This document shows positions 51,953 to 61,646 of a DNA stretch of 64,000 nucleotides, piece by piece. Position 1 is the stretch's first letter, and each line of letters opens with the position of its first letter. Source of the stretch: Litorimonas sp. Its GTDB lineage: Bacteria; Pseudomonadota; Alphaproteobacteria; Caulobacterales; Maricaulaceae. Both the position numbers and the translations under genes were made by a program. The DNA lies in the NCBI GenBank assembly GCA_029936425.1, contig JAPYSU010000010.1:1-64000 (forward strand). Direction: 5' to 3'. A model generated the notes under the pieces. It had not been told where the DNA came from and made no database searches. It was given only the letters and a program-made list of their open reading frames with translations.

Positions 51953-54900
51953 GCAGCAGAATCCGTATAAGGATTAGACAGTCGAGAAGTTTCTGATTGA
52001 GGGCTTTTTTGACCGTTCTGCGGCGGAGGCGGGGCTTTGCGTATGGGCGGCGCCGCCGGATTGGGCTGAGCCTGCTGGGGCGGCGCAGTTTGGGCTTGAG
52101 ATTGCGGCTGGGCTTGAGATTGCGGCCGGCTCTGTTGCGAAGAGGGGTTTTGTTGACCCTCTCCTGTTTTGGATTTCGACGCTTCCACCGTGGCCTGACC
52201 GGCAGAGAGAACATCCGCAATGTCATTTGCAAGCTTTGTGATCTCGCTACCGACTTCGGTCGTCTCGACTTTTTCTTCCACGACCGGAGGCTTGATTGGA
52301 AGAGTGAAGGTAACCGTAGTGCCCTGACCCACCTTGCTTTCAATATTGAAGTTACCGCCATGTAGCTCGACCAGCGACTTGGAGAGAGCCAGCCCCAGAC
52401 CGGTGCCTTCATGTTGACGGGAATGCTGACTGTCGATTTGCTCAAAGGGCTGGGCAAGCCGTTCAATATCTTCCTTGGATATTCCGATGCCCGTATCTGT
52501 AATCCGGATAATTAACCCGGCGGATTTAGGCTCAACCGCAATCGTTACGACACCGCCCTCTGGTGTGAACTTAATCGCATTGGTCATAAGGTTCAGGAGG
52601 ACCTGCTTCACAGCGCGCGGATCCGCTTCGACTTCTTTGGCTGGTTTTTCATCAAAGACCAGTTTCAGCTTGTTTTCGTCTGCCCGGCCCCGAACAATGC
52701 GGACGACCTGTTCTATCATGTCATTGATTTGAAGTTCTTCGGTATTGAGCGTCATCTTACCGGCCTCAATCTTGGACATATCCAGAATGTCATTGATAAG
52801 GCTTAGAAGGTGCTGCCCTGAGAACAGAATGTCGTTGACATATTCCTTGTAGCGGGGGTCTCCGAGGGGACCGAATAATTCTTTCTGCATGATATCCGAA
52901 AAGCCGTTAATCGCGTTTAGAGGCGTACGAAGTTCATGACTCATATTCGCGAGGAATTCGGATTTGGACTGGCTGGCTTCTTCGGCGCGGATTTTTTCCT
53001 GCTCATAATTTTCAGCAAGTTCAACAATGCGGATTTGTGATTCCCGCAGAACGCTAATGGTCTTTTCTAGCGCGTCCTGGTTGACCTGAAGTTCTCTTTC
53101 CCGTGTCCGAATAGCGGTGACTTCCGTCCCGATACTCACCCGCCCCCCATCGGCCGTTCGGGTCTCGGAATAACGGATCCAACGTCCGTCCTGTAATTCC
53201 ATCTCATTACCTTCAGGGCGCTCCGTAACGCTGAGAACGGTTTGCATGCCGTGATACTCAACCGTGGCGTGGTCACTCCCGACCTGCAGCTGTCCGGGGC
53301 GGAATCCGAAAAAGTCCTCGAAACGCTCGTTCCAAACCAAGAGACGGTCCATCTGGTCCCAGATAACAAAACTGTCCGTCATGGATTTCAGCGCGTCAAA
53401 AAGTCGGGTTTCCGCGGCCTGGAGTCTGGCTTGAGCGCCGCGCATTTCCGTAATGTCGAGCGCCATGCCGATAATGATCTTGGCTTGATCAGAGCCTCTT
53501 ACAGAAGGCCGTCCGCGGCACGCCATGTAAATAGGCAAATGCGCAAGTCCCAGTTCGATATCGAAATCGCCGTTGATATGGCTCCGCCGAATGGCGGCGA
53601 ATAAACGCTCCCGATCTGACGCCATAAATAGACCCAGAAACTGCGACATTGAAATCGTTGTGTGGATTTCCGGCATATTGAAAACCTTGGCCAGAGACGG
53701 GCTGAGATAGGCCGTATTTTTCGCCAGGTCGATCTCCCAGACCCCGCCTTTGGAGTTATCGACGGCGGCTTGATATCTTTGCGTTGAGACTTCGTCTGAA
53801 TTTTGTCTTTCGCGAAGAATATCCATTTGGCGCAGGAGCTGGCTCGCCATCATCCAGATGAGCCAGCCCATGCCCAGAAGGAGCAGGCCAAAGAGGATAA
53901 GGTTTTCTTTAATGCCGGAATCAATGCCGCGGGGCTGAATGTCGATGACAGACAGAAAGGATTTGGGAACTCTTGCCGTTCCCAACCAGACATTTTGATT
54001 TCCAATTTCAAATGGAATGAGAAAGCTGGTCTCGGAGCTTTTCGTCAGGCCCGCCAGACGTTGGGCGTTGATATTATAAACACTCAGCGCATCTGCCGAC
54101 CCAATATTATCGCCGCCGTCAATGACGCGCCCGCCATCCATAATCAGAGCTGCATTCGGAGACAGGTCTCCAATAAAGGTCTTGGGACTGAAAGCCGTCA
54201 GTAGAAACACATCATTTCGCCGGCGAATAATAACGGGCAGAGCGGATCCATTCTTGTTTACTAGTGAGAGAAGCTGAACGTCGCCTTTCGGATAACTCCG
54301 GGAGTCTATGGTGGCGAGGATATCGCCCTTACTTCCGGTTTTTGCCATAACGGTTCCTGACGCATCAACCAAGGCAACGCCGTCGATGGCTTCTCGCTGA
54401 CCAATAAACTCGACAATCTGTTTGGCCGTGCCTTCGGTAAATAAAGCCTGATCAATCCAGGCTATTTGCGTATCAATACGGCGCGAGACATCTGTCGCCT
54501 GATTGCTCATAGACTGAGAAAATGTCTGTTTGGTCTGGGCGGTGAACCGTTTGTTATCAAAATAGAATTTTGTCAGGGCGAGTATTGTGAGCAGAATGAA
54601 AAAGGCGCCTACCGCAAAAAGAAGCCTTTTCAAGGATTGAGCGCCGCCCACACGGTGAGAAATTCTGTCAAAATGGTCTGTAAGCACAGTGCTTTTCGGG
54701 GAATCGGAGCGCTGAGAGGGTTCCGTGTCAGCCGATCGCGGCGCATAGGGTGTCTGCACCGGAGGCGGGGATTGGTTTTGTTGGGGCGACGACCCGCCCT
54801 GCTGCTGATAGACGCCGGGTCTTTGACCGCTAAATGACGATTGATTAGATTTAGGAGGCTGTTCAGGCTTATATTCCGTCCACTGACGAGGAGAGCCCTG

Positions 54901-55005
54901 AGGCGTTTGTCCCGATGCGGGCCGCCCAGCCGAATTTTGCCCGAATGCCGGGGTCTCGACAAAGGGTTGAATAGGTTGCGGCTGTTTTTGAGGACCTTCT
55001 TGCAC
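51949..55005 (-). CDS. PAS-containing histidine kinase, PleC/DivJ-like
   Basis: 1018 residues. Residues 1-135 are a disordered Gln/Pro/Ser-rich cytoplasmic region; membrane helices at about 136-158 and 370-392 bound a periplasmic domain; then two PAS-like regions (about 405-520 and 525-630), a coiled coil, and the kinase core with H-box FLANMSHELRTPLNAINGF (His about 688), DPRYKEYVNDILFSGQHLL and IRITDTGIGISKEDIERL. The H-box neighbourhood is strongly PleC/DivJ-like, the pair that controls polarity through DivK. The last ~95 residues are again Gln/Pro-rich. No receiver domain. A CtrA-like sequence lies at 55071-55085 upstream. Confidence 0.88.
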   Translation of the reverse strand: MQEGPQKQPQPIQPFVETPAFGQNSAGRPASGQTPQGSPRQWTEYKPEQPPKSNQSSFSGQRPGVYQQQGGSSPQQNQSPPPVQTPYAPRSADTEPSQRSDSPKSTVLTDHFDRISHRVGGAQSLKRLLFAVGAFFILLTILALTKFYFDNKRFTAQTKQTFSQSMSNQATDVSRRIDTQIAWIDQALFTEGTAKQIVEFIGQREAIDGVALVDASGTVMAKTGSKGDILATIDSRSYPKGDVQLLSLVNKNGSALPVIIRRRNDVFLLTAFSPKTFIGDLSPNAALIMDGGRVIDGGDNIGSADALSVYNINAQRLAGLTKSSETSFLIPFEIGNQNVWLGTARVPKSFLSVIDIQPRGIDSGIKENLILFGLLLLGMGWLIWMMASQLLRQMDILRERQNSDEVSTQRYQAAVDNSKGGVWEIDLAKNTAYLSPSLAKVFNMPEIHTTISMSQFLGLFMASDRERLFAAIRRSHINGDFDIELGLAHLPIYMACRGRPSVRGSDQAKIIIGMALDITEMRGAQARLQAAETRLFDALKSMTDSFVIWDQMDRLLVWNERFEDFFGFRPGQLQVGSDHATVEYHGMQTVLSVTERPEGNEMELQDGRWIRYSETRTADGGRVSIGTEVTAIRTRERELQVNQDALEKTISVLRESQIRIVELAENYEQEKIRAEEASQSKSEFLANMSHELRTPLNAINGFSDIMQKELFGPLGDPRYKEYVNDILFSGQHLLSLINDILDMSKIEAGKMTLNTEELQINDMIEQVVRIVRGRADENKLKLVFDEKPAKEVEADPRAVKQVLLNLMTNAIKFTPEGGVVTIAVEPKSAGLIIRITDTGIGISKEDIERLAQPFEQIDSQHSRQHEGTGLGLALSKSLVELHGGNFNIESKVGQGTTVTFTLPIKPPVVEEKVETTEVGSEITKLANDIADVLSAGQATVEASKSKTGEGQQNPSSQQSRPQSQAQPQSQAQTAPPQQAQPNPAAPPIRKAPPPPQNGQKSPQSETSRLSNPYTDSAA

Positions 55006-55127
55006 TCATTTCCCCCGAATCACCCTTAAAACGCTAAAGATTCTCACCTTATAAGTCGAACAAAACGTAGTTAATTTTTCATTTACTTTGATGAAAGAAG
55101 ACTAAAAAATGGAGCGAAAACTGTATT

Positions 55128-55895
55128 TTATGGTTTTATACGGGTTTCGCGTTCGGGTCTTCCGATAGCGTAGCCTTGAGCCGCGTCAAATCCCATACTT
55201 TTGACGAAGTCACTAATCTCCGGCGTTTCGACACCTTCCGCGATGAATTTTACGTCCAAAGCGTCACGAAGCGATAATAAAGCCTCCAAAATGGCGCGGT
55301 CACGCATCGAAACGAGACTGTCTGCAATAAAGCCGCCATCGATCTTTAGCCAATTTGCCGGCAGCGCCCGCAGATAACGAATTGAGGCCGCTCCCGCGCC
55401 AACATCATCAAGGCAAACGGGGTGGCCGCGAGATTTCAAATCTGTCAGTAGGGACTGGGCAAGGTCGAGATTGTCCATGTCCCAGCTTTCCGTGAGTTCA
55501 ATAATCAGCTTCTCAGGGGAGGCTTCGAGGGCCGTCAAACAGGCCATGACCGAGCCCTGGAAATTTTTCTTGTCCACCGAGGCGCCGGAGAGATTAATCG
55601 CAATCCCCGTGTCATCAGGATACTCATTCAAAACAAGTATAGCCTGGGCCAGCATGGAAAGATCCAGGTCGCGAATAACGCCGCTAATTTCGGATGCGCG
55701 GATAACGCCCTGGACATGTTTGTCATGGTCAAAACGGACCAGCCATTCGTGATGATGGATGCGGCCATCTTTCAAATCTACAATAGGTTGTCGAAGCACC
55801 GTGAAGCGTTGCTCCGAGACATGCTCGCGGAAACCCTGCACTGTGCGGATTTCGGATATATTGGATGGTTCGTTCACCCCGCATGGGTAAACCAA
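55128..55895 (-). CDS. EAL-domain protein (c-di-GMP phosphodiesterase family)
   Basis: 255 residues, essentially one EAL domain. ATG at 55895 has AGGAGG five bases before it. The signature EAL is EWL here (HHEWLVRF), but other metal and catalytic positions look present: Asn in IAINLSG, Glu in IIELTES, the Asp pair in CLDDVGAG, Lys in WLKIDGGF, Glu in IAEGVE. It could cleave or only bind c-di-GMP. Soluble, with no sensory domain. It is 41 bases after pepN on the same strand and just upstream of the PleC/DivJ-like kinase. Confidence 0.85.
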   Translation of the reverse strand: MVYPCGVNEPSNISEIRTVQGFREHVSEQRFTVLRQPIVDLKDGRIHHHEWLVRFDHDKHVQGVIRASEISGVIRDLDLSMLAQAILVLNEYPDDTGIAINLSGASVDKKNFQGSVMACLTALEASPEKLIIELTESWDMDNLDLAQSLLTDLKSRGHPVCLDDVGAGAASIRYLRALPANWLKIDGGFIADSLVSMRDRAILEALLSLRDALDVKFIAEGVETPEISDFVKSMGFDAAQGYAIGRPERETRIKP

Positions 55896-55936
55896 ACCTC
55901 CTAAGAGAGCCTTACCAAGGGCAAATAAATCCGTGT

Positions 55937-58564
55937 TTAATTGCCAAGGGTTTTGGTCGCGATCTCGAGCACATTTTTGGAGGGGTTAGAGGCAATGACC
56001 GTCTTCAGCTGATCTTTGATTTGCGTCTGTCTGCGGTCATCCAATTTTCGCCAAATTTCATACGCCCCAAGCAAGCGCGCCGCGACCTGAGGGTTTCGTC
56101 TATCCATGTCCAGCACCTGATCCGTGAAAAAATCATATCCGCTTCCATCCGGAGCGTGGAAGAGGTTCGGATTCGCCATGGCGAAACTTCCGATAAGCGC
56201 GCGGACGCGGTTCGGATTGCGCGCATCGTAAACTTCGTGCTCGGTCAGCTCTTTAATGGCGGAAACGCCTTCCACATGATTGCGCATGCCTTGAACAGAG
56301 AACCATTTGTCTATGACCAGAGGATTGGATTTCCACTTATCATAGAATTTCTCCATGGACGTGTTGACCCGCTTCCCGCCGAGTTTGGTCAGCGTGATAA
56401 GGGCGGCGAGCTCATCCGTCATATTGGTGGCGGTCCCAAGCTGTTCTGTGGCGAGGCCGGCGGTGACAGCGTCCCGTCCGGAGGCGAGCAGTGATAAACA
56501 GCGGTTGCGAAGCGCTCTTCGTCCCGCGGACTCCGCATCCGGGCTAAATTCACCGTCATCAGAGAGGTCATGATAGCGTTGGAGGAGGTCGCCCCTGAGA
56601 CGATTGCCCACCGCGCGGGAGAGCCAGTCACCTGCCAGATAGGCTGCAATCGGATCGGCCTGATCCAGAGATTGCAGAATTTCCGCTGTTCCCGGAGTGG
56701 AAAGGGTCAGGGCTTTGAAATTATTATCAAACTTGTCGTCATGAAGCGTATTGCGCAGCGCCTCGCAATACTCGCGAAGGGCGTCGTCCGTTTGAGGAAT
56801 CTCTCCGCTCTCCAGGGCCAGAGCCTGAGTTCCGATGAGCTTGCGCGCCAATGTCTGGCCCGCTTCCCAACGGTTAAAAGCATTGGGATCCTGCGCCATA
56901 AGGCGGAGCTGGTCTTTGGATGTTTGTTGTGAATTCAAAATAACGGGGGCGCTGAAGTCCTGCAAAACGGAGAGCGACACAGCCTCGTCAAAACGGGGCA
57001 GAGAGACGGTGTTTTCTTCTGTCGTGAGAACCGTCATTTGCGGTTCGGATAAGGGGCCGTTTTCGCCAATGGCTTGCCATTTAATCGGCAAAACGACAGG
57101 CGTTTTTTCGCTCTGGCCCGGTGTCGGTTTGGTTCTCTGGCTAAAAGTGATGCGCGTGCCTTGGACCGGCGTTGTCAGAGACTCGTCCACCGTGACGGAG
57201 AGCTCTGGCGTGCCGGCCTGTTCATACCAGCGCATGAATTGCGACAAATCTTCGCCTGTGGCTTGCTCGAAGCACTCGATGAATTGCTCAATCGTCGCGG
57301 CGGTTCCGTCCAACATTTCAAAATAGAGATCAGACCCTTTACGGAAATTCTCCGGCCCTAAAATCGTTTTGAGCATTCGGATAAGCTCAGCGCCCTTTTC
57401 ATAAATTGTCGCCGTGTAGAAATTGTCGATTTTCATATATTCTGTCGGGCGGACAGGGTGGGCGAGAGGGCCGGCGTCTTCGGGAAATTGCCGGCCGCGC
57501 AGGGCGCTCACATCCTTGATACGCTGCACATCCGCGCCGCGTTGGTCGGCAGAAAATTCCTGATCACGAAAGACAGTGAACCCTTCTTTTAGGCACAGCT
57601 GGAACCAGTCGCGGCAGGTAATGCGGTTGCCCGTCCAATTATGGAAATATTCATGCGCGACGACGGATTCGATGCGCTCAAAATTCATATCCGTTGCGGT
57701 TTCCGCATCGGCCAAGAGGAGGGAGGAGTTGAAAATATTCAATCCCTTATTTTCCATGGCGCCGAAATTGAAATCCCGAACGGCGACGACCATGAAGCGT
57801 TCCAGATCATATTCCCGGCCGAATGTGTCCTCATCCCACTTCATCGCCCGTTTCAGACTGTCCAGGGCATAATCGGCGCGGGGCGCGTCACCGGGATCGA
57901 CATAGATCGTCAGCGGAATATCGCGTCCGCTCATCGTGGTGAAACTGTCTTCGAGCGTGTCAAATTCGCCCGCTACTAAAGCAAATAGATAGGCGGGTTT
58001 ACGGAAAGGATCTTCCCACACGGCATAATGACTTTTGCCGTCCTCGGAATCGCCGGACTCAACCATGTTCCCATTGGAGAGAAGGTAAGGGTATTTGTCT
58101 TTCGGAGCTTTCATGCGCACGGTGAAAACGGACAAGACGTCGGGACGGTCAGGGTAGTAGGTAATACGCCGGAAACCTTCGGCCTCGCATTGCGTGCAGA
58201 AGCGCCCGCCAGAAAGATAAAGTCCCATAAGTTTGGAGTTGTCCGCAGGGTTGCAGGTCGTTTCGATTTCCAGAACGCATTCATCCGGCAAATCTGTGAG
58301 GATAAGTTGCGTTTGAGTGAGGGTGTAATCGGCGCGTTTGAGAGATTTTCCGTCAAGCTTCACCGATTTCAGATCGATATCCTCTCCGTCCAGATGCAGA
58401 TCGCCGCCTGACACCCGCGTCAGTGCCAATTTGCTTTTGACCCGCGTTCCTTTTGGCTTGAGATCAAAATCCAAATCAACCGAGTTGATTTTGAAATTTG
58501 GCGGCGTGTAATCCGCAAGACGTGTCGGGGCGGGGGCTGTACCGGGGAGAGGGTCGGGGCGCAT
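55937..58564 (-). CDS. pepN: Aminopeptidase N (M1 family)
   Basis: 875 residues, full length for the E. coli PepN type. Substrate motif GAMENKGLN (about 262-270), zinc motif HEYFHNWTGN (about 297-306) with the third ligand Glu in LKEGFTVFRDQEFS, and the C-terminal helical domain (about 550-875). It removes N-terminal residues from peptides in the cytoplasm. No signal peptide. The EAL gene follows in the same direction. Confidence 0.95.
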   Translation of the reverse strand: MRPDPLPGTAPAPTRLADYTPPNFKINSVDLDFDLKPKGTRVKSKLALTRVSGGDLHLDGEDIDLKSVKLDGKSLKRADYTLTQTQLILTDLPDECVLEIETTCNPADNSKLMGLYLSGGRFCTQCEAEGFRRITYYPDRPDVLSVFTVRMKAPKDKYPYLLSNGNMVESGDSEDGKSHYAVWEDPFRKPAYLFALVAGEFDTLEDSFTTMSGRDIPLTIYVDPGDAPRADYALDSLKRAMKWDEDTFGREYDLERFMVVAVRDFNFGAMENKGLNIFNSSLLLADAETATDMNFERIESVVAHEYFHNWTGNRITCRDWFQLCLKEGFTVFRDQEFSADQRGADVQRIKDVSALRGRQFPEDAGPLAHPVRPTEYMKIDNFYTATIYEKGAELIRMLKTILGPENFRKGSDLYFEMLDGTAATIEQFIECFEQATGEDLSQFMRWYEQAGTPELSVTVDESLTTPVQGTRITFSQRTKPTPGQSEKTPVVLPIKWQAIGENGPLSEPQMTVLTTEENTVSLPRFDEAVSLSVLQDFSAPVILNSQQTSKDQLRLMAQDPNAFNRWEAGQTLARKLIGTQALALESGEIPQTDDALREYCEALRNTLHDDKFDNNFKALTLSTPGTAEILQSLDQADPIAAYLAGDWLSRAVGNRLRGDLLQRYHDLSDDGEFSPDAESAGRRALRNRCLSLLASGRDAVTAGLATEQLGTATNMTDELAALITLTKLGGKRVNTSMEKFYDKWKSNPLVIDKWFSVQGMRNHVEGVSAIKELTEHEVYDARNPNRVRALIGSFAMANPNLFHAPDGSGYDFFTDQVLDMDRRNPQVAARLLGAYEIWRKLDDRRQTQIKDQLKTVIASNPSKNVLEIATKTLGN

Positions 58565-58764
58565 AAACTGTCCTTTTCTTTTTTATCTATGTGGCATGAC
58601 GCCGTAAAAATACAAGGAGGCATCCCTAGCCGTGACTTGTTTCAAAATCAGAGGGAGAGGCGAAATTTAACCCCTCATTTACCTGGAAAAGTCGGGAAAT
58701 CCTAAGGCTGTTCCTCAATCCAAGATTATACTTTGACATGTATGGTTTCGGTGAAACACATATA

Positions 58765-58880
58765 GGACGTAAGGGGGCTGCGTCTGGGATGAAATATCCC
58801 TTCAGCGCTGAAACAGCTTTCTGTCATCCTACTCACGCTGGACAACTGGCCCGTTCCCCTCAAGGAGCGGGCCATTTTTT
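58765..58880 (+). ncRNA. Candidate small RNA or typA leader RNA
   Basis: Inferred from a complete intrinsic terminator with no coding sequence before it, a TTGACA upstream, and local hairpins. The 5' end is a guess (about 58765). I do not recognise a known RNA family. Confidence 0.35.
58847..58880 (+). terminator. Strong orphan terminator upstream of typA
   Basis: An 11-bp stem with one G-T pair (58847-58857 with 58864-58874, six-base loop) followed by six T (58875-58880). It faces the typA direction and stands about 110 bases before that gene. Confidence 0.85.
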
Positions 58881-58989
58881 CGTCATATTGATAAAGATAA
58901 CCCCTTTTTGAGACCCCGAAAAGTCCCGCGACACTGAAAAGAGAGGTGGACTTTGAGCCTTTATCGCGTATGGAGCGCGCAAACTCTCA

Positions 58990-60858
58990 ATGACCGGGAA
59001 TACCATGTCAGACTCTATCGAATTTTTGCGCAATGTCGCTATTGTGGCTCACGTTGACCACGGAAAAACCACCCTAGTGGATAAGCTTTTACGGCAATCC
59101 GGAACGCTGGATGAACGCGGCGCACGCGAAGAACGCGTCATGGACTCCAACGATATCGAAAAAGAGCGGGGCATAACAATTCTTGCCAAAAACACGGCCA
59201 TTGGCTGGAAAGACCCGGACGGTCAGGATTGGCGCATCAATATTGTCGACACACCGGGACATGCGGATTTTGGCGGTGAAGTTGAACGCGTCCTGTCCAT
59301 GGTCGACTCAGTCGTTCTTCTTGTGGATGCGGTCGAAGGCCCCATGCCGCAAACAACCTTCGTGACGAAAAAAGCCCTGGCGCAAGGTCTTAAGCCTATT
59401 GTCGTGGTGAATAAGGTTGACCGCATGGGCGCTCGCCCGGATTGGGCTGTGGACCAGACCTTTGACCTGTTTGACCGTTTGGGCGCCACCGATGAGCAGC
59501 TTGATTTTCCGGTTGTCTATGCCTCTGCGCTGAACGGATGGGCCTCACATGAGGTCGAGACACAAGGCGAAGACATGACGCCGCTTTTCGAAGCCATTGT
59601 CAAAAACGCCCCTGTACCGGATGTGGATCCGGATGCGCCTTTGCAGCTTCAGGTGTCCGCTCTGGATTACAATTCCTATACCGGCGTTATCGGCGTGGGC
59701 CGTGTTGTACGCGGAAAAATCAAGCGCAACCAGCAAGTGGTTGTCGCAACGCCCGAAGGCGAGACCCGCAAAGCCAAAGTGCTCTTGCTCTATGGTTTTA
59801 TGGGGCTGGACCGCGTCGAGATGGAAGAAGTTTCTGCCGGGGACATTTGCTGTTTCACTGGCATCGACAAGCTCGGCATTTCAGACATGATCTGCGATCC
59901 GGAAAATGTAGAGCTATTGCCCGCCCTGACGGTGGACGAGCCGACAATTTCCATGACGTTCCAGGTTAATGACTCTCCTTTTGCGGGACGCGAAGGCAAA
60001 TATGTCACCTCGCGGAACATCAATGACCGCTTGCAAAAGGAACTTATCCATAATGTGGCGCTGCGCGTCGAACAGCTGGAAGAAGCCGATAAGTTTCGGG
60101 TTTCAGGCCGCGGCGAACTCCACTTGTCTATCCTGATCGAAAATATGCGACGCGAAGGATACGAACTCGCGATTTCCCGTCCGCAGGTGATCAATAAGGA
60201 AATCGACGGCGTGCTTTGCGAACCTTGGGAAGCCCTCACGATTGACGTGGAGGAAGACCACCAGGGCTCCATCATGGAGAAGCTCGGCGAGCGCAAAGGC
60301 AATCTGAAAAACATGGTGCCGGACGGCCAAGGCCGTGTGCGTCTTGATTATGAAATCCCGACGCGCGGCCTCATCGGTTTCCGGTCAGAGTTTATGACGC
60401 TGACATCCGGCACAGGCCTCATGTATCACAATTTCGATCAATATGCGCCGCGTTCAAAATCCACTATTGGCAGCCGTCAGAAAGGCGTGTTGATTTCAAA
60501 CGGCGCCGGCAAGGCCGCCGGCTTTGCGCTCTGGAACCTGCAAGAGCGCGGTAAGATGTTCATCGGCCATGCCGAGGACGTCTATGAAGGCATGATTATC
60601 GGCATTAACGCCCGTGATAATGACCTGGTCGTCAATGTGCTCAAGGGCAAACAGCTGACCAATGTGCGGGCGTCCGGGACGGATGAAGCCGTTGTTCTGA
60701 CGCCGCCAATTAATCTAAGCCTGGAATATGCGCTCGAATTTATCAATGATGACGAACTGGTCGAGGTAACGCCGGAAAACATCCGCGTGCGCAAGAAGTT
60801 CCTGCTCGAGCATGAGCGGAAGAAAGAGAGCCGCCGCAAGGAAGCCATGGAAAGCTGA
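58990..60858 (+). CDS. typA: Translational GTPase TypA/BipA
   Basis: 622 residues. G1 AHVDHGKTT, G2 region with RGITILAKNTA, G3 DTPGHADFGG, G4 NKVDRMGA, followed by EF-G-like domains II, III and V and the BipA C-terminal domain (PRSKSTIGSRQKGVLISNGAGKAAGFALWNL-type region, about 480-560). It binds the ribosome and supports growth under stress. ATG at 58990 or the in-frame ATG at 59005 could be used; the latter has GGGA six bases before it. A perfect 10-bp palindrome (60849-60871) spans the stop codon. Confidence 0.95.
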   Translation: MTGNTMSDSIEFLRNVAIVAHVDHGKTTLVDKLLRQSGTLDERGAREERVMDSNDIEKERGITILAKNTAIGWKDPDGQDWRINIVDTPGHADFGGEVERVLSMVDSVVLLVDAVEGPMPQTTFVTKKALAQGLKPIVVVNKVDRMGARPDWAVDQTFDLFDRLGATDEQLDFPVVYASALNGWASHEVETQGEDMTPLFEAIVKNAPVPDVDPDAPLQLQVSALDYNSYTGVIGVGRVVRGKIKRNQQVVVATPEGETRKAKVLLLYGFMGLDRVEMEEVSAGDICCFTGIDKLGISDMICDPENVELLPALTVDEPTISMTFQVNDSPFAGREGKYVTSRNINDRLQKELIHNVALRVEQLEEADKFRVSGRGELHLSILIENMRREGYELAISRPQVINKEIDGVLCEPWEALTIDVEEDHQGSIMEKLGERKGNLKNMVPDGQGRVRLDYEIPTRGLIGFRSEFMTLTSGTGLMYHNFDQYAPRSKSTIGSRQKGVLISNGAGKAAGFALWNLQERGKMFIGHAEDVYEGMIIGINARDNDLVVNVLKGKQLTNVRASGTDEAVVLTPPINLSLEYALEFINDDELVEVTPENIRVRKKFLLEHERKKESRRKEAMES

Positions 60859-60871
60859 TCCTCAGCTTTCC
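60849..60871. terminator. Palindrome across the typA stop codon
   Basis: A perfect 10-bp stem with a three-base loop (60849-60858 with 60862-60871) between convergent typA and the gene at 60885. There is no long T run on either side, so it may be a weak bidirectional terminator or a 3'-end stabiliser. Confidence 0.5.
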
Positions 60872-60884
60872 AATCTGACCTGAT

Positions 60885-61310
60885 TTAGCTGACCGGTTCC
60901 AATTCCTTGCCGGTTGGCATGTCCATATTCCAAAGGGTCATGGCAAGACGAATAAACTCGCAAGAAACGCTGTCCAGATTATCATCGCAAGCCGCGATAA
61001 CAAAGATTGACCCCAGAACGCGTTTTCGAACATCGTCTCCCTCAATCTCTAACAAAAGGCTTTTTTTATACTCTTCTGCCTTTTCAGAGGCGAGGGTGTC
61101 TCGAATTCTCTTCCGGTTCTCTTCAAACCAGACAACGAGGATTTCGCGGCAGACGATATTGTCGGGACGTAAAAGCCGATTATTGACGAGGCTTGCATGG
61201 GTGAATTCGATTAATTCACAGTCCCGTTCGGTGTCGTCGAGCAGAACGGTAACCGCGAAAAGTTCGACAATGGTTTCAAATAAACCGTTTATTTCCTCGC
61301 CCTTTGACAT
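60885..61310 (-). CDS. Small TerB-like hypothetical protein
   Basis: 141 residues, soluble, acidic and all-helical. The helical pattern with VLLDDTERDCELIEFTHASL and GSIFVIAACDDNLDSVSCEFIRLAMTLW resembles the TerB-type helical fold (acidic residues at helix starts), but I cannot confirm membership. No signal peptide. It converges with typA and its 5' side borders a 336-base spacer. Confidence 0.7.
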   Translation of the reverse strand: MSKGEEINGLFETIVELFAVTVLLDDTERDCELIEFTHASLVNNRLLRPDNIVCREILVVWFEENRKRIRDTLASEKAEEYKKSLLLEIEGDDVRKRVLGSIFVIAACDDNLDSVSCEFIRLAMTLWNMDMPTGKELEPVS

Positions 61311-61646
61311 AGATTAAGAATATCTGGTTCACCAAAATTGACCAGTCTCCTTCTCAGATTCACAGTTAACCCAAGCAATTATTAGAAAATTCATGCGTTT
61401 AAATGGGGTGTGGCGGGACTTTTATTTTGCTTGCTGTCTTTCATTTAGCAAATAATGTCTAGTTTTGATCGGCTTGTTTTCCTGAAATGTAGGGGGTGAA
61501 AATATTCAAGGTTGTGCCAATAAAGCAATTGTGAACTCATTTTCAGGATACGCGTTGTATAAATTACTCAGGAAATAGTCATCTGGGCTTTCTTAAACTG
61601 GCAAGGTGACAGCATACTTCAGATGACTTCGAACAGGACGTGACAT
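61311..61646. other. AT-rich divergent spacer
   Basis: 336 bases between the TerB-like gene (minus) and the lipoprotein gene (plus), clearly more AT-rich than its surroundings. Both promoters should lie here. A TTAA occurs at about 61365 but without a matching second half at the CtrA distance. No gene or terminator was seen. Confidence 0.5.

Larger units (their letters stand above)
58565..58989. other. Divergent pepN-typA region with a candidate transcript
   Basis: 425 bases between pepN (minus) and typA (plus). It contains a strong plus-strand terminator (58847-58880) although no plus-strand gene precedes it, so a small RNA or a typA leader transcript must start inside the region. A TTGACA at 58733-58738 and small hairpins (58746-58756; GGGA/TCCC at about 58787-58801) lie upstream of it. 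After the terminator, 110 bases lead to typA. Confidence 0.55.

Noticed and set aside
58765..58880. Known structural RNAs (6S, SRP 4.5S, tmRNA, RNase P) before typA
   Set aside because: None of the conserved cores (for example the SRP tetraloop region) could be recognised.
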